Shown one piece after another: positions 27,517 through 35,984 of a DNA stretch of 64,000 nucleotides. Source of the stretch: Sphingomonas sanguinis (GTDB lineage Bacteria; Pseudomonadota; Alphaproteobacteria; Sphingomonadales; Sphingomonadaceae); contig NZ_CP079203.1 in assembly GCF_019297835.1 (NCBI RefSeq), positions 3,290,001-3,354,000 on the forward strand, read 5' to 3'. Both the position numbers and the translations under genes were made by a program. The stretch's first letter is position 1, and every line of letters starts with the position of its first letter. The notes beneath the pieces were generated by a model, which saw only the letters and a list, made by a program, of their open reading frames with translations, searched no databases and was not told the DNA's origin.

Positions 27517-28527
27517 ATGACCGTAACCGCCACCCGCCTCGCCAAGCCCGCGCCCTCGCTGGACCCGATGATCCGGCTGGTGGCCGACGACATGAACGCC
27601 GTGAACCAGGTCATCATCGACCGGATGCGGTCGGAGATCCCGCTGATCCCGCAACTGGCCGGGCACCTGATCTCGGGCGGCGGCAAGCGGATGCGCCCGA
27701 TGCTGACGCTGGCAAGCGCGCAGCTGCTGGGTTATCAGGGCACCAGCCACCATGTCCTGGCGGCGGCGGTCGAGTTCATTCACACCGCCACGCTGCTGCA
27801 CGACGATGTCGTCGACGGATCGGACCTGCGGCGCGGACGGCGTACCGCCAACATCATCTGGGGCAATCCCGCCAGCGTGCTGGTCGGCGACTTCCTGTTC
27901 AGCCGGTCGTTCCAGCTGATGGTCGATGCGGGCAGCCTGAAGGTGCTGAACATCCTGTCGGGTGCCTCGGCGGTGATCGCCGAGGGCGAGGTGAACCAGC
28001 TGACCGCCGTGCGGCAGGTGGGTCTGGCCGAAGAACGTTATCTGTCGATCATCGACGCCAAGACCGCCGCGCTGTTCGCCGCCGCCTGTCGTATTTCGGC
28101 GGTCATCGCCGAGCGGCCCGAGGCGGAGGAACTGGCGCTGGAGGCCTATGGCCGGAACCTGGGCATCGCGTTCCAGCTGATCGACGATGCGATCGACTAT
28201 GTCTCGGACGCAGGGACCATGGGCAAGGACGCGGGCGACGACTTCCGCGAGGGCAAGATGACCCTGCCGGTGATCTTGGCCTATGCGCGGGCGAACGACG
28301 AAGAGCGTACCTTCTGGAAGGACGCGGTCGAGGGGCGGCGGACGTCGGACGAGGACTTCGCCCACGCCATCGCGCTGGTCCGCAAGAGCCGGGCGGTCGA
28401 CGACACGATGGCGCGTGCGCGGCATTATGGCGGCCTGGCGATCGAGGCGATCCGGGGGTTCGCGGATGGTCCGGCTAAGGCGGCGATGATCGAAGCCGTC
28501 GAATTCGCGGTGGCGCGGGCTTACTGA
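27517..28527 (+). CDS. Polyprenyl (probably octa-/decaprenyl) diphosphate synthase
   Basis: Encodes 336 residues from the ATG at 27517. The first Asp-rich motif is DDVVD (96-100) in TATLLHDDVVDGSDLRRG, and the second is DDAID (223-227) in AFQLIDDAIDYVSD. GGGKRMRP near residue 52 is the substrate phosphate contact. It is a trans-type long-chain synthase supplying the ubiquinone side chain; sphingomonads typically make Q-10, so decaprenyl is likely but not provable. It is divergent from the chorismate mutase gene. Confidence 0.93.
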   Translation: MTVTATRLAKPAPSLDPMIRLVADDMNAVNQVIIDRMRSEIPLIPQLAGHLISGGGKRMRPMLTLASAQLLGYQGTSHHVLAAAVEFIHTATLLHDDVVDGSDLRRGRRTANIIWGNPASVLVGDFLFSRSFQLMVDAGSLKVLNILSGASAVIAEGEVNQLTAVRQVGLAEERYLSIIDAKTAALFAAACRISAVIAERPEAEELALEAYGRNLGIAFQLIDDAIDYVSDAGTMGKDAGDDFREGKMTLPVILAYARANDEERTFWKDAVEGRRTSDEDFAHAIALVRKSRAVDDTMARARHYGGLAIEAIRGFADGPAKAAMIEAVEFAVARAY

Positions 28528-28536
28528 CCCTCTTTC

Positions 28537-28662
28537 GACCCCGGCGGAGGCCGGGGCCCAGTTGTTGTGCAGTGTCGAAGGCGCGACGGAGTTTGCCTCC
28601 CCCGCGTCGTGTGGCGCGCCACAAGCTTGATGGAGCCTGGGCCCCGGCCTCCGCCGGGGAAC
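28537..28662. repeat. Intergenic repeat family D, copy 2
   Basis: The arms CCCCGGCGGAGGCCGGGGCC and GGCCCCGGCCTCCGCCGGGG lie about 9 bp after the polyprenyl synthase stop. Both arms have GGAGG instead of GAAGG, a matched change relative to copy 1. Confidence 0.88.
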
Positions 28663-28689
28663 GGCTTCGCTGCGAGCATATCCTACCCC

Positions 28690-28782
28690 CCGTTCAGCCT
28701 GAGCGAAGTCGAAGGCCAAGGGAATCCCCGTCCGCTGGGCGAATGTAGGGGCGTGGGCTTCGATTTCGCTCAGCCTGAACGG
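28690..28782. repeat. Intergenic repeat family C, copy 4
   Basis: The arms CGTTCAGCCTGAGCGAAGTC and its near-complement CTTCGATTTCGCTCAGCCTG are separated by about 50 bp. Together with D copy 2 it fills the gap before hrpB. Confidence 0.85.
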
Positions 28783-28838
28783 AAGGGGGGAATGGCGAGG
28801 TCCTTCACCCCGCCCCCCAAACCCCCTATCGCACCCGC

Positions 28839-31289
28839 ATGACCCTGCCCGTCACCGCCGTCCTGCCCGATCTGCTGACCGCGCTCGCCGACGCCCCCAA
28901 CGCCGTCCTCGTCGCGCCCCCCGGTGCGGGCAAGACCACCGCCGTCGCGCCCGCGCTGCTCGACCAGCCCTGGTGTACCGGCGAAGTCCTGCTCCTCTCC
29001 CCCCGCCGTCTTGCCGCCCGCGCCGCCGCCGAGCGCATGGCGGCGCTGGCCGAGGAGCCGGTCGGCCGCACCTTCGGCTATGCCACGCGCATGGATACGA
29101 AGGTCAGCGCCACGACGCGCGTGACCGTCGTCACCGAAGGCATCTTCGTCGCGCGCATCCAGGCCGATCCCGAACTGGCGGGCGTCTCGGCGGTGCTGTT
29201 CGACGAGGTTCATGAACGCAGCCTCGACGGCGATTTCGGTCTGGCTTTGGCACTCGACGCGCAGGCGGGCCTGCGCCCCGACCTGCGGCTGGTCGCGATG
29301 TCCGCGACGCTCGACGGTCGCCGCTTCTCCAGCCTGATGGGCGACGCGCCCGTGATCGAGAGCGAGGGGCGCAGCTATCCGCTGACCCTGCGCCATCTCG
29401 GCCGGGCGGCGGAGGCGCGAATCGAGGATTCGGTCGCCGCCGCCATCCGCCGCGCGTTGCAGGACGAGGCGGAGGGCGACATCCTCGCCTTCCTGCCCGG
29501 CACCGCCGAGATCGCGCGTACCGCCGAGCGACTGACGAACCTGCCCTCCGCCATCGCGATCCACGAGCTCCACGGCTCGCTCGACCCGGCGGCGCAGCGC
29601 GCGGCGATCAGGCGTGATCCGGAGGGACGGCGGCGGATCGTGCTGGCCACCTCGATCGCGGAGACCAGCCTGACGCTCGACGGCGTGCGGATCGTCGTCG
29701 ATTCGGGGCTGGCCCGCCGTCCGCGCTACGACCGTGCGGCGGGCATGACCCGCCTCGTCACCGAGCGCGCCAGCCAGGCCGCCGTCATCCAGCGTGCGGG
29801 CCGCGCCGCGCGCCAGTCGCCCGGCGTCGCCTATCGCCTGTGGGAAGAGGCCGCGACGGCGGGCCTGCCGCGCTTCGACCCGCCCGAGATCCTTGAGGCG
29901 GACCTGTCGGCGCTGCTGCTCGGCACCGCGCTCTGGGGCGTCAGCGATCCGCGCTCGCTCCCATGGCTCGACCCGCCGCCTGAAGCTGCCGTCGCCGAAG
30001 CCCGTGCGCGCCTCACCGTCCTGGAGGCCTTGGACGACACTGGCCGCCCCACCGCGCATGGCAAGGCGATCGCGAAACTGCCGATGCCGCCGCGCCTGGC
30101 GCATATGCTGATCCGCAGCGGCGAGCGCGGGCTGGCGTCGACCGCCGCCGAGGTCGCGGTGCTGCTCGGCGAGCGTGGCATCGGCGGGCAGGATGTCGAT
30201 GTCGAACAGCGCCTGCGTCGCTGGCGGACCGAGCGTGGCCCCAAGGCGGAGGCGGCGCGGGCGATGGCGAAACGCTGGACCGGCCTCGCCCCCAAACCGG
30301 TCGAGCAGGAGGTTTGGGACCATGCGGCGGGCGTCTGCCTCGCGCTCGCCTATCCCGATCGGGTGGCGCGGCGGCGTGACGCCACGGGCGAGAATTGGGC
30401 GAGTGTGGGGGGCAGGGGCTTCCGGCTCGATCCCGCCTCTGGGCTGGCCAGTTCGGAATGGCTGGCGGTGGGCGAGACGCAAGGCGCGGCCTCGGGCGCA
30501 CGCATCCTGTCCGCCGCGCCGCTCGACCTCGCCATCGTCGAGGCGCTGTTCGCCGATCTGATCGAGACGCGGCGGACCGTCACCTTCAACCCGGCAACGG
30601 GCGGCATCGAGGCGTTGCGCGAACGGCGGCTGGGCGGGCTTCGCCTGTCGAGCGGCCCCGATTCGGGGGCGTCATCCGACACCATCGCTGAGGCGCTGGT
30701 CGAGGTAGTGCGGACGCATGGGCTGTCGCTGCTGCCCTGGAGCGACGGGGCGGGGGCTTACCGGGCGCGGGCGGCCTATGCCGGGGTGGCGCTGGACGAC
30801 GAGACGCTGCTCGAACGGCTGGACGACTGGCTGCCCGCATTGGTCGCGGGCAAGCGACGGCTGGATGCGCTGGCACCGGGCGCGCTGACCGAGGCGATCC
30901 GCAATCTGGTGGACTGGAACGACCAAAGGCGGATCGACTCGATGGCGCCGTCGCACTTCACCAGTCCGGCGGGCAGTAGCCATGCGATTGATTATGCAGC
31001 CGAAGGTGGGCCGCGCGTCGAACTGCGCGTGCAGGCGCTGTTCGGCCTCGCCGAGCATCCGGTGATCGGGACGCAGCGCGTGCCCTTGGTCCTCAGCCTC
31101 ACCTCACCCGCCGGGCGGCCGATCCAGACGACGCGCGACCTGCCCGGTTTCTGGGCGGGAAGCTGGAGCGCGGTGGCCAAGGAAATGCGCGGCCGCTATC
31201 CCCGCCATCCCTGGCCCGACGACCCCGCAGCGGCCTCCGCGACGCTGCGCACGAAAAAGGCGGATGCAAGAGCCGCCGGTTCGCGATAA
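28839..31289 (+). CDS. hrpB: ATP-dependent helicase HrpB
   Basis: Encodes 816 residues, usual for HrpB (about 800-840). Walker A APPGAGKTT is at 26-34, the DEVH box is in LFDEVHERSLDGDFG, motif III is MSATLDG, and motif VI is QRAGRAAR. The HrpB-specific C-terminal domain ends with the conserved WxxxGRYPRHPWPDDP pattern. It is a DEAH-family RNA helicase of unclear cellular role. The NDUFS4-like gene follows 12 bp downstream. Confidence 0.95.
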   Translation: MTLPVTAVLPDLLTALADAPNAVLVAPPGAGKTTAVAPALLDQPWCTGEVLLLSPRRLAARAAAERMAALAEEPVGRTFGYATRMDTKVSATTRVTVVTEGIFVARIQADPELAGVSAVLFDEVHERSLDGDFGLALALDAQAGLRPDLRLVAMSATLDGRRFSSLMGDAPVIESEGRSYPLTLRHLGRAAEARIEDSVAAAIRRALQDEAEGDILAFLPGTAEIARTAERLTNLPSAIAIHELHGSLDPAAQRAAIRRDPEGRRRIVLATSIAETSLTLDGVRIVVDSGLARRPRYDRAAGMTRLVTERASQAAVIQRAGRAARQSPGVAYRLWEEAATAGLPRFDPPEILEADLSALLLGTALWGVSDPRSLPWLDPPPEAAVAEARARLTVLEALDDTGRPTAHGKAIAKLPMPPRLAHMLIRSGERGLASTAAEVAVLLGERGIGGQDVDVEQRLRRWRTERGPKAEAARAMAKRWTGLAPKPVEQEVWDHAAGVCLALAYPDRVARRRDATGENWASVGGRGFRLDPASGLASSEWLAVGETQGAASGARILSAAPLDLAIVEALFADLIETRRTVTFNPATGGIEALRERRLGGLRLSSGPDSGASSDTIAEALVEVVRTHGLSLLPWSDGAGAYRARAAYAGVALDDETLLERLDDWLPALVAGKRRLDALAPGALTEAIRNLVDWNDQRRIDSMAPSHFTSPAGSSHAIDYAAEGGPRVELRVQALFGLAEHPVIGTQRVPLVLSLTSPAGRPIQTTRDLPGFWAGSWSAVAKEMRGRYPRHPWPDDPAAASATLRTKKADARAAGSR

Positions 31290-31301
31290 GGGACAAGAAT
31301 T

Positions 31302-31583
31302 ATGGCCACTGCTCGCATCTTCCAGCGCCCCAAGAACGCGATGCAATCCGGCAAGTACCGGACCGATCGCTGGCAACTCGAATTCGAACCGACCGAGGCG
31401 AAAAAGCCCGATCCCCTGACCGGCTGGGCCGGCAGCGGCGACACGCAGGAGCAGGTCCGCCTGACCTTCGCGACGCTGGAAGAGGCGATCGCCTATTGCC
31501 AGCGCGAAGGGCTCGACCACCATGTCGTGCCGACACCGCAAAAGACGCTGAAGCTGCAGAGCTACGCCGACAATTTCCGCTGA
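31302..31583 (+). CDS. NDUFS4-like accessory subunit of NADH:ubiquinone oxidoreductase
   Basis: Encodes 93 residues. The pattern ARIFQRPKNAMQSGKYRTDRW followed by WAGSGDTQEQVRLTF (each cited within 20 residues of itself) and the late KSYADNFR-type ending match the 'ETC complex I subunit conserved region' family. Alphaproteobacteria share it with mitochondria (NDUFS4, 18 kDa). It binds the NADH-oxidising arm. It lies away from any nuo cluster, following hrpB, with a terminator after it. Confidence 0.9.
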   Translation: MATARIFQRPKNAMQSGKYRTDRWQLEFEPTEAKKPDPLTGWAGSGDTQEQVRLTFATLEEAIAYCQREGLDHHVVPTPQKTLKLQSYADNFR

Positions 31584-31589
31584 GCTTGG

Positions 31590-31623
31590 AGCGCTCCGGT
31601 TGAAACCGGGGCGCTTTCCTTTC
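31590..31623 (+). terminator. Rho-independent terminator after the NDUFS4-like gene
   Basis: AGCGCTCCGGTT pairs with ACCGGGGCGCT around GAA, with TTTCCTTT after it, starting 6 bp past the stop codon. Confidence 0.75.
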
Positions 31624-31625
31624 GC

Positions 31626-31808
31626 GCGCAGCGCCTAAGAAGGCCGGTTAGCGCGGAGACGCGGAGGTGTCTCGCCCGACGGCATCGGGATAGCATCATA
31701 AACGGCCTGTTGGACCGGTGTGTCACTTGCGCGACCCCATCCTTTCTGCGCTTCTGCGCGAACAGACCTTCTTGGTGCCTTCTGTCAGTTCCGGCGTGTC
31801 GCCATTCG
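31626..31808. repeat. Intergenic repeat family E-related, copy 4 (degenerate)
   Basis: It has the inner features of family E (GCGCGGAGACGCGGAGG and TTCTGCGCGAACAGACC) but the terminal TTCACGCGAAGCC arm is missing on the left. It sits directly beside the intact copy 3, so this gap (31584-32008) is wholly repeat-derived. Confidence 0.55.
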
Positions 31809-32007
31809 TTCACGCGAAGCCGCGATGCCGCGAAGAATTTTTAAATTGGTTCGCGCAGAGGCGCAGAGCACCCGGACGTGACGTGTCCGGTGGCATCGGA
31901 CACGCACGACAAACGGCGTGTTGAAGAGATATATGGCTGCCGCGAGCACGGCCTCTCCGCGCCTCCGCGCGATAAATCGTCTTCGCGTCCTCGCGGCTTC
32001 GCGTGAA
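31809..32007. repeat. Intergenic repeat family E, copy 3
   Basis: Terminal arms TTCACGCGAAGCCGCGA and CGCGGCTTCGCGTGAA bound 199 bp. The right end stops 1 bp before the NUDIX gene's stop codon. Confidence 0.85.
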
Positions 32008-32008
32008 C

Positions 32009-32542
32009 TCAAAGGCCCAGTATGCCGCCCCCCAGCAACAGCAGCAGCTTGGCGTCCATCACCACGCCCGCCATACGTCGTTCGGCGATGAAGGTAGGAA
32101 CCTCCGACAACTTTACCCGGTAGACGGTAATCTGCTCATCCGAATCGCCCCCGCCGTCTCCGACCTTCACCAAGCCGCTCGCACGGACCAAAGTGAAACG
32201 CTCCGACGTCATGCCCGGTGAGGAGCAGAACTCCCCCAGGGGCTCGATCCGGGCGGGGCGATAGCCGGTTTCCTCTTCCAGCTCGCGTGCGGCGCCGTCG
32301 AGCACCGCTTCGCCCTCGGTCTCGTCACCGATCAATCCGGCGGGCATTTCCAGACAGGGCGCGCCCAGCGGAATACGAAATTGCTCGACCAGCAGGATAT
32401 GGTCGTCTTCGATCGCCAGGATCACCGCAGCGCGGATGTCGCGGGGTCGGTCGGCATATTCCCAGGTGCCGCGCTTGCGCAGCGCGAGGAAACGCCCCTC
32501 GGCCAGGGTTTCGAGGGGGGCGTCCATACGGGGATCGGTCAT
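32009..32542 (-). CDS. NUDIX hydrolase, ADP-ribose pyrophosphatase type
   Basis: Encodes 177 residues. The complete Nudix box GDETEGEAVLDGAARELEEE lies at residues 72-91 (GX5EX7REUXEEXGU fits). The N-terminal strand EQFRIPLGAPCLEMPAGLI is typical of ADP-ribose/NDP-sugar pyrophosphatases. It would hydrolyse ADP-ribose or a related nucleoside diphosphate. It overlaps the TPM gene by ATGA, ending a four-gene reverse run lemA-TPM-TPM-nudix. Confidence 0.9.
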   Translation of the reverse strand: MTDPRMDAPLETLAEGRFLALRKRGTWEYADRPRDIRAAVILAIEDDHILLVEQFRIPLGAPCLEMPAGLIGDETEGEAVLDGAARELEEETGYRPARIEPLGEFCSSPGMTSERFTLVRASGLVKVGDGGGDSDEQITVYRVKLSEVPTFIAERRMAGVVMDAKLLLLLGGGILGL

Positions 32543-33204
32543 AGCGAGATCGGTCTGTCCGGCAGTTCGTTGGTGTCGGCCGCCGTCTTGGGGAAATGTG
32601 TCGCCAGCACAAGCCCGATGCGCTCGACCGCCGCGCTCAGCCCCTCGCCGACATGGCCCTTGGCGACATGCGGCAGCATCACCGCCATCACCTTGCCCCA
32701 GGTTTCTGGCCCGACCTTGCCGGTCAGCCCGGAGTCGGCGACGATCTCGGCCATATGCTCGTCCTCCGAGAGGTAGAGCAGAACGCCGTAGCGACTGTCG
32801 GTCCGTCGCTCGGCCGAGACGCGGAACAGCAGGACGGCGCGGGCGCGGACGCGGGCATGGCGGATGCTCTTGGGCACCAGCGCGATCCGGCGCGACACGG
32901 GGGCGAGCAGCGCGAAGACTAGACCGAAGACCAGAATTTGCGCGATCATCACGGCGCCCAGGATCAGGTCCTCGCCCGGCGCGCTCCATGCGTCATGGAC
33001 CAGTGCGAGCAGCTTCAACCCCAGATCGGGAAATAGTGCGGCGAGCAGCGGCACCAGCAGCATGGCGGCGGCCGCATACCACAAGGCGATATCGCGATAT
33101 TGGTCCGACCGGGGCGCGACGATGGTGACGATCTCCGCGTCGGTCGTCGCCTCCGCGCGCGCGACGGCGGCGGTGACCAAGTCGCTATCGGCTTCGCTCA
33201 ACAT
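32539..33204 (-). CDS. TPM domain protein, membrane-anchored
   Basis: Encodes 221 residues from the ATG at 33204; longer in-frame readings upstream are the other strand's glycine-rich gene in another frame. The first 35 residues start a TPM fold (SEADSDLVTAAVARAEATTD, EIVTIVAP). Two hydrophobic segments (about 40-60 and 82-102) interrupt it, and the TPM core continues (RYGVLLYLSEDEHMAEIVAD). This matches the second TPM protein that usually accompanies YgcG/LemA. It starts 2 bp after the previous gene. Confidence 0.8.
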   Translation of the reverse strand: MLSEADSDLVTAAVARAEATTDAEIVTIVAPRSDQYRDIALWYAAAAMLLVPLLAALFPDLGLKLLALVHDAWSAPGEDLILGAVMIAQILVFGLVFALLAPVSRRIALVPKSIRHARVRARAVLLFRVSAERRTDSRYGVLLYLSEDEHMAEIVADSGLTGKVGPETWGKVMAVMLPHVAKGHVGEGLSAAVERIGLVLATHFPKTAADTNELPDRPISL

Positions 33205-33205
33205 C

Positions 33206-34105
33206 TCACCAATCCCCCGATGCGCCGCCGCCGCCGAAATCGCCGCCGCCGCCGCCGGTAAAGCCGCCGCCGAACCATGATCCGTCGCTGCCGCCGCCGG
33301 ACGATCCGCCGCCCGAACTCCAGCCACCACCCGATCCGCCGCCGCTGCCCCAGCCTGGACCCCAGAGGATGATCGGCCAGCCGCCGCCGCGACGCCCACC
33401 GCCGCCGCCACGATCATCGTCGTCATCGTCGTGGAAACGCTGGCCCTGTCTGCGGCGCAGGATCGACAGAAGGACGAAGCCGCCGATGAAGATCACCAAT
33501 ATGATGACGATCGGGAAGCCGTTGGAATCGCTGCCGCCGCGGCGATGCTCGCGGTCGAACTGCTTGGCGGCCTCGGCCACCTTGGCCTGGGCTTCCTCGG
33601 GCGAGGCGCGAAGCTGGGCGATGACCGCATCCGCGCCCGCGTTCAGGGCACCCGATATGTCGCTCGATTCCCGAAGGCGTGGGATCATCAACGTGCGGAT
33701 CATCTGCGACGACCAGGCGTCGGTCAGGATCGGCTCCAGTCCACGCCCGACCTCCAACCGGGGGCCGCGCTGGCCTTTGCCCTCATTGGGCGCGACGAAC
33801 AGGATCGCACCGTTGTTCGCGTCCTTCAGGCCGACGCCCCAGGCCCGGCCCAGCCGATAGCCATAATCCTCGATCGGATAGCCCTGCAGGTCGGGAATCG
33901 TCGCGACCACCAGCTGGCGGCCGGTATCCTTTTGCAGGGACTCCAGCTTCGCCTCTAACTGCGCCTTGGTCGCGGGGTCGATCTTGCCCGCCGCGTCGAC
34001 GACCAGCCCGTCGAGCTTGGGAAAGGTCTGCGCCATCACGGGGACGGCGCAGAGGATCAGCCAGAACCCGAGGACCGGGCGAAACAACCGGGTGAGCCGT
34101 GGCAT
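33206..34105 (-). CDS. YgcG-like TPM domain protein with glycine-rich tail
   Basis: Encodes 299 residues. Signal peptide 1-26 (ending PVMAQ), TPM domain about 28-150 (DGLVVDAAGKIDP, QLVVATIPDLQGYPIEDYGY, NNGAILFVAPNEG), a transmembrane helix near 200-218, an Asp run, then a long Gly/Ser/Trp-rich tail ending SGDW. TPM proteins (YgcG/Psb32/MOLO1) are associated with membrane protein assembly or repair. The gene lies 10 bp downstream of lemA, the usual arrangement. Confidence 0.9.
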   Translation of the reverse strand: MPRLTRLFRPVLGFWLILCAVPVMAQTFPKLDGLVVDAAGKIDPATKAQLEAKLESLQKDTGRQLVVATIPDLQGYPIEDYGYRLGRAWGVGLKDANNGAILFVAPNEGKGQRGPRLEVGRGLEPILTDAWSSQMIRTLMIPRLRESSDISGALNAGADAVIAQLRASPEEAQAKVAEAAKQFDREHRRGGSDSNGFPIVIILVIFIGGFVLLSILRRRQGQRFHDDDDDDRGGGGGRRGGGWPIILWGPGWGSGGGSGGGWSSGGGSSGGGSDGSWFGGGFTGGGGGDFGGGGASGDW

Positions 34106-34115
34106 GAGGATACGA

Positions 34116-34709
34116 TCAGGCGCCGAAATTCACCTTGGGCGCATTCTCGGCGCCCGGCGTGGTCGCCTGATAGGGGGTCTTGGGCTTGGCGCCGTAGAAC
34201 ACCTTGGCACCGATCGCGTCGGGGAAGGTGCGGATGCGGGTATTATAGGCCTGCACCGCCTTGTTGTAGTCGCCGATCGCGATGTTGATGCGGTTTTCGG
34301 TGCCCTCTAACTGGCTCATCAGTGTCTGGAAATTGTCCTGGCTCTTCAGGTTCGGATAGGCCTCGACATTGGCGAGCAGACGGCCGAGCGAACCGCTGAG
34401 CTGACCCTGGGCCTGGGCGAACTGCTGCATCTTGGCGGGATCGGACAGGTCGGCGCTGTTCACTTGGACCGAGGTCGCCTTGGCGCGCGCGTTGACCACC
34501 TCGGTCAGGATGGACTTTTCCGAGGCGGCGGCGCCCTTCACGGTCGCCTCAAGATTGGGGATCAGGTTGGCGCGGCGCTGATAGGCGGCCTGAACGTCGG
34601 CCCATTTCGCGTTCACATTTTCCTCCGCCGTGGGCACGCTGTTCATGCCGCAGCCGGACAGGGCGACGGCCATCACGACCGGGGTCAGGGCAAGAACGGG
34701 ACGACGCAT
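34116..34709 (-). CDS. LemA family protein
   Basis: Encodes 197 residues. The N-terminal lipobox ALSGC suggests lipidation near Cys20. The core NVNAKWADVQAAYQRRANLIPNLE..VKG is the LemA signature (cited in parts), and helical segments follow. LemA proteins are envelope-anchored helical bundles of unclear function, usually encoded with TPM-domain proteins as here. It is the first gene of the reverse run. Confidence 0.92.
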   Translation of the reverse strand: MRRPVLALTPVVMAVALSGCGMNSVPTAEENVNAKWADVQAAYQRRANLIPNLEATVKGAAASEKSILTEVVNARAKATSVQVNSADLSDPAKMQQFAQAQGQLSGSLGRLLANVEAYPNLKSQDNFQTLMSQLEGTENRINIAIGDYNKAVQAYNTRIRTFPDAIGAKVFYGAKPKTPYQATTPGAENAPKVNFGA

Positions 34710-34817
34710 TCGAATATTCCTCCGTCAACTGTCTGGTCTATATAAGACGCACGATGCGCTTGGCGAAGGGCAAAAGCGACGATACCCTGAAGCAACGGAA
34801 ATCAGAGGGATTTGGCG

Positions 34818-35270
34818 ATGCTCAAGGAATTTCGCGCCTTCATCGCGCGGGGCAATGTCCTCGACCTGGCGGTGGCGGTCATCATCGGGGCGGCGTTCAG
34901 CAAGATCGTGACCTCGCTGACCGACGATGTGCTGATGCCGGTGATCGGCAAGATCTTCGGAGGGCTGGATTTCAGCAGCTATTTCCTGCGCATGGGGCCG
35001 ATCCCGGCGACCTATACCGGATCGTTGACCGACTATGCCGCCTTGAAGAAAGCGGGTGTGCCGCTGCTCGGATACGGGGCGTTCGTGACGCAGGCGGTCA
35101 ATTTCGTGATCGTCGCCTTCATCATCTTCCTGCTGATCCGCACGGTGAACCGGGCGACCGCGATGTTCGAGAAGCAGAAGGCCGAAGTGCCCGCCGAGCC
35201 CAAGGCGGAACCCGCCGATGTCGCGCTGCTCCGCGAAATTCGCGACGAACTGCGCGCGCGGCGTTCTTAA
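34818..35270 (+). CDS. mscL: Large-conductance mechanosensitive channel MscL
   Basis: Encodes 150 residues from the ATG at 34818, preceded by AGAGGGA; a TTG six bases earlier is in frame but not needed. FRAFIARGNVLDLAVAVIIG with FSKIVTSLTDDVLMP is the first helix, and AVNFVIVAFIIFLLIRTVN is the second. It is a homopentamer that opens on hypo-osmotic shock. It is divergent from lemA. Confidence 0.96.
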   Translation: MLKEFRAFIARGNVLDLAVAVIIGAAFSKIVTSLTDDVLMPVIGKIFGGLDFSSYFLRMGPIPATYTGSLTDYAALKKAGVPLLGYGAFVTQAVNFVIVAFIIFLLIRTVNRATAMFEKQKAEVPAEPKAEPADVALLREIRDELRARRS

Positions 35271-35293
35271 GTTGCCCGATTGGAAGGCTGGTG

Positions 35294-35416
35294 TTCCCCG
35301 GCGAAGGCCGGGGTCCAGTCGCCACGAAGCTGATGGCGCGTGTCGAAGTTGCGTGGGAGGGAAAGGCATCCCGCCTTCGCTACTTCACCGAAACCGGACC
35401 CCGGCCTTCGCCGGGG
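35294..35416. repeat. Intergenic repeat family D, copy 3
   Basis: The arms TTCCCCGGCGAAGGCCGGGG and CCCCGGCCTTCGCCGGGG are separated by about 85 bp, between mscL and the converging Rrf2 gene. Confidence 0.88.
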
Positions 35417-35446
35417 TGGCGCGTTTTGCCTAAGCGGTGAGGAAAG

Positions 35447-35878
35447 TTACGCCGCCGCCAGCTTCTTGGCCGTCGCATCCGCCAGGCTGGTACCGTCCAG
35501 GATTCGCGCCGTCTCGTCGCGCACGCGCATCATCGCATGGCGGATGGCGCAGTCGGCTTCGCTCTTGCAGTCGTTGCACGGGCGGTACGCCGTCCGGCTG
35601 ACGCAGGGGACCAGCGCCAGCGGCCCCTCGATCGTGCGGATGATGTCGCCGAGCGAAATCAGGTGCGCCGCGCGGGCGAGGCGATACCCGCCCATCTTGC
35701 CCCGCTGGCTGTCGAGCAGCTGCGCGCCCTTCAGATCGGCGAGGATCAGCTCCAGGAACTTGCGCGGCACGTTCGCCTCGGCCGCGATGCGCGTCATCGA
35801 GGTCGGCGGACCGGCAGGCGGCATCTCCGCCAGGAACAGCATCGCGCGCAGTGCATAACGGGACCGCTGGGTCAACAT
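35447..35878 (-). CDS. Rrf2 family transcriptional regulator with cysteine cluster
   Basis: Encodes 143 residues from the ATG at 35878, which has GGGGAA just upstream. The winged-helix N-terminus reads RSRYALRAMLFLAEM, followed by the recognition region ANVPRKFLELILADLKGAQL. Cys92, Cys101, Cys104 and Cys110 form a cluster suited to an Fe-S group, as in IscR, NsrR and RirA, although the spacing (8, 2 and 5 residues between) is not exactly that of E. coli IscR. It probably senses Fe-S status, NO or redox state. It is divergent from ssrA and not next to isc/suf genes. Confidence 0.88.
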   Translation of the reverse strand: MLTQRSRYALRAMLFLAEMPPAGPPTSMTRIAAEANVPRKFLELILADLKGAQLLDSQRGKMGGYRLARAAHLISLGDIIRTIEGPLALVPCVSRTAYRPCNDCKSEADCAIRHAMMRVRDETARILDGTSLADATAKKLAAA

Positions 35879-35984
35879 GCGGTTCCCCATGAACCTAAAT
35901 TGGGGCGAGCGAAAGGCATTTGCGTAATGCCGCCGGGCTTCCTATATCCCCGATTGCCGGGTTTCACCCGGCTATGACGATAAA

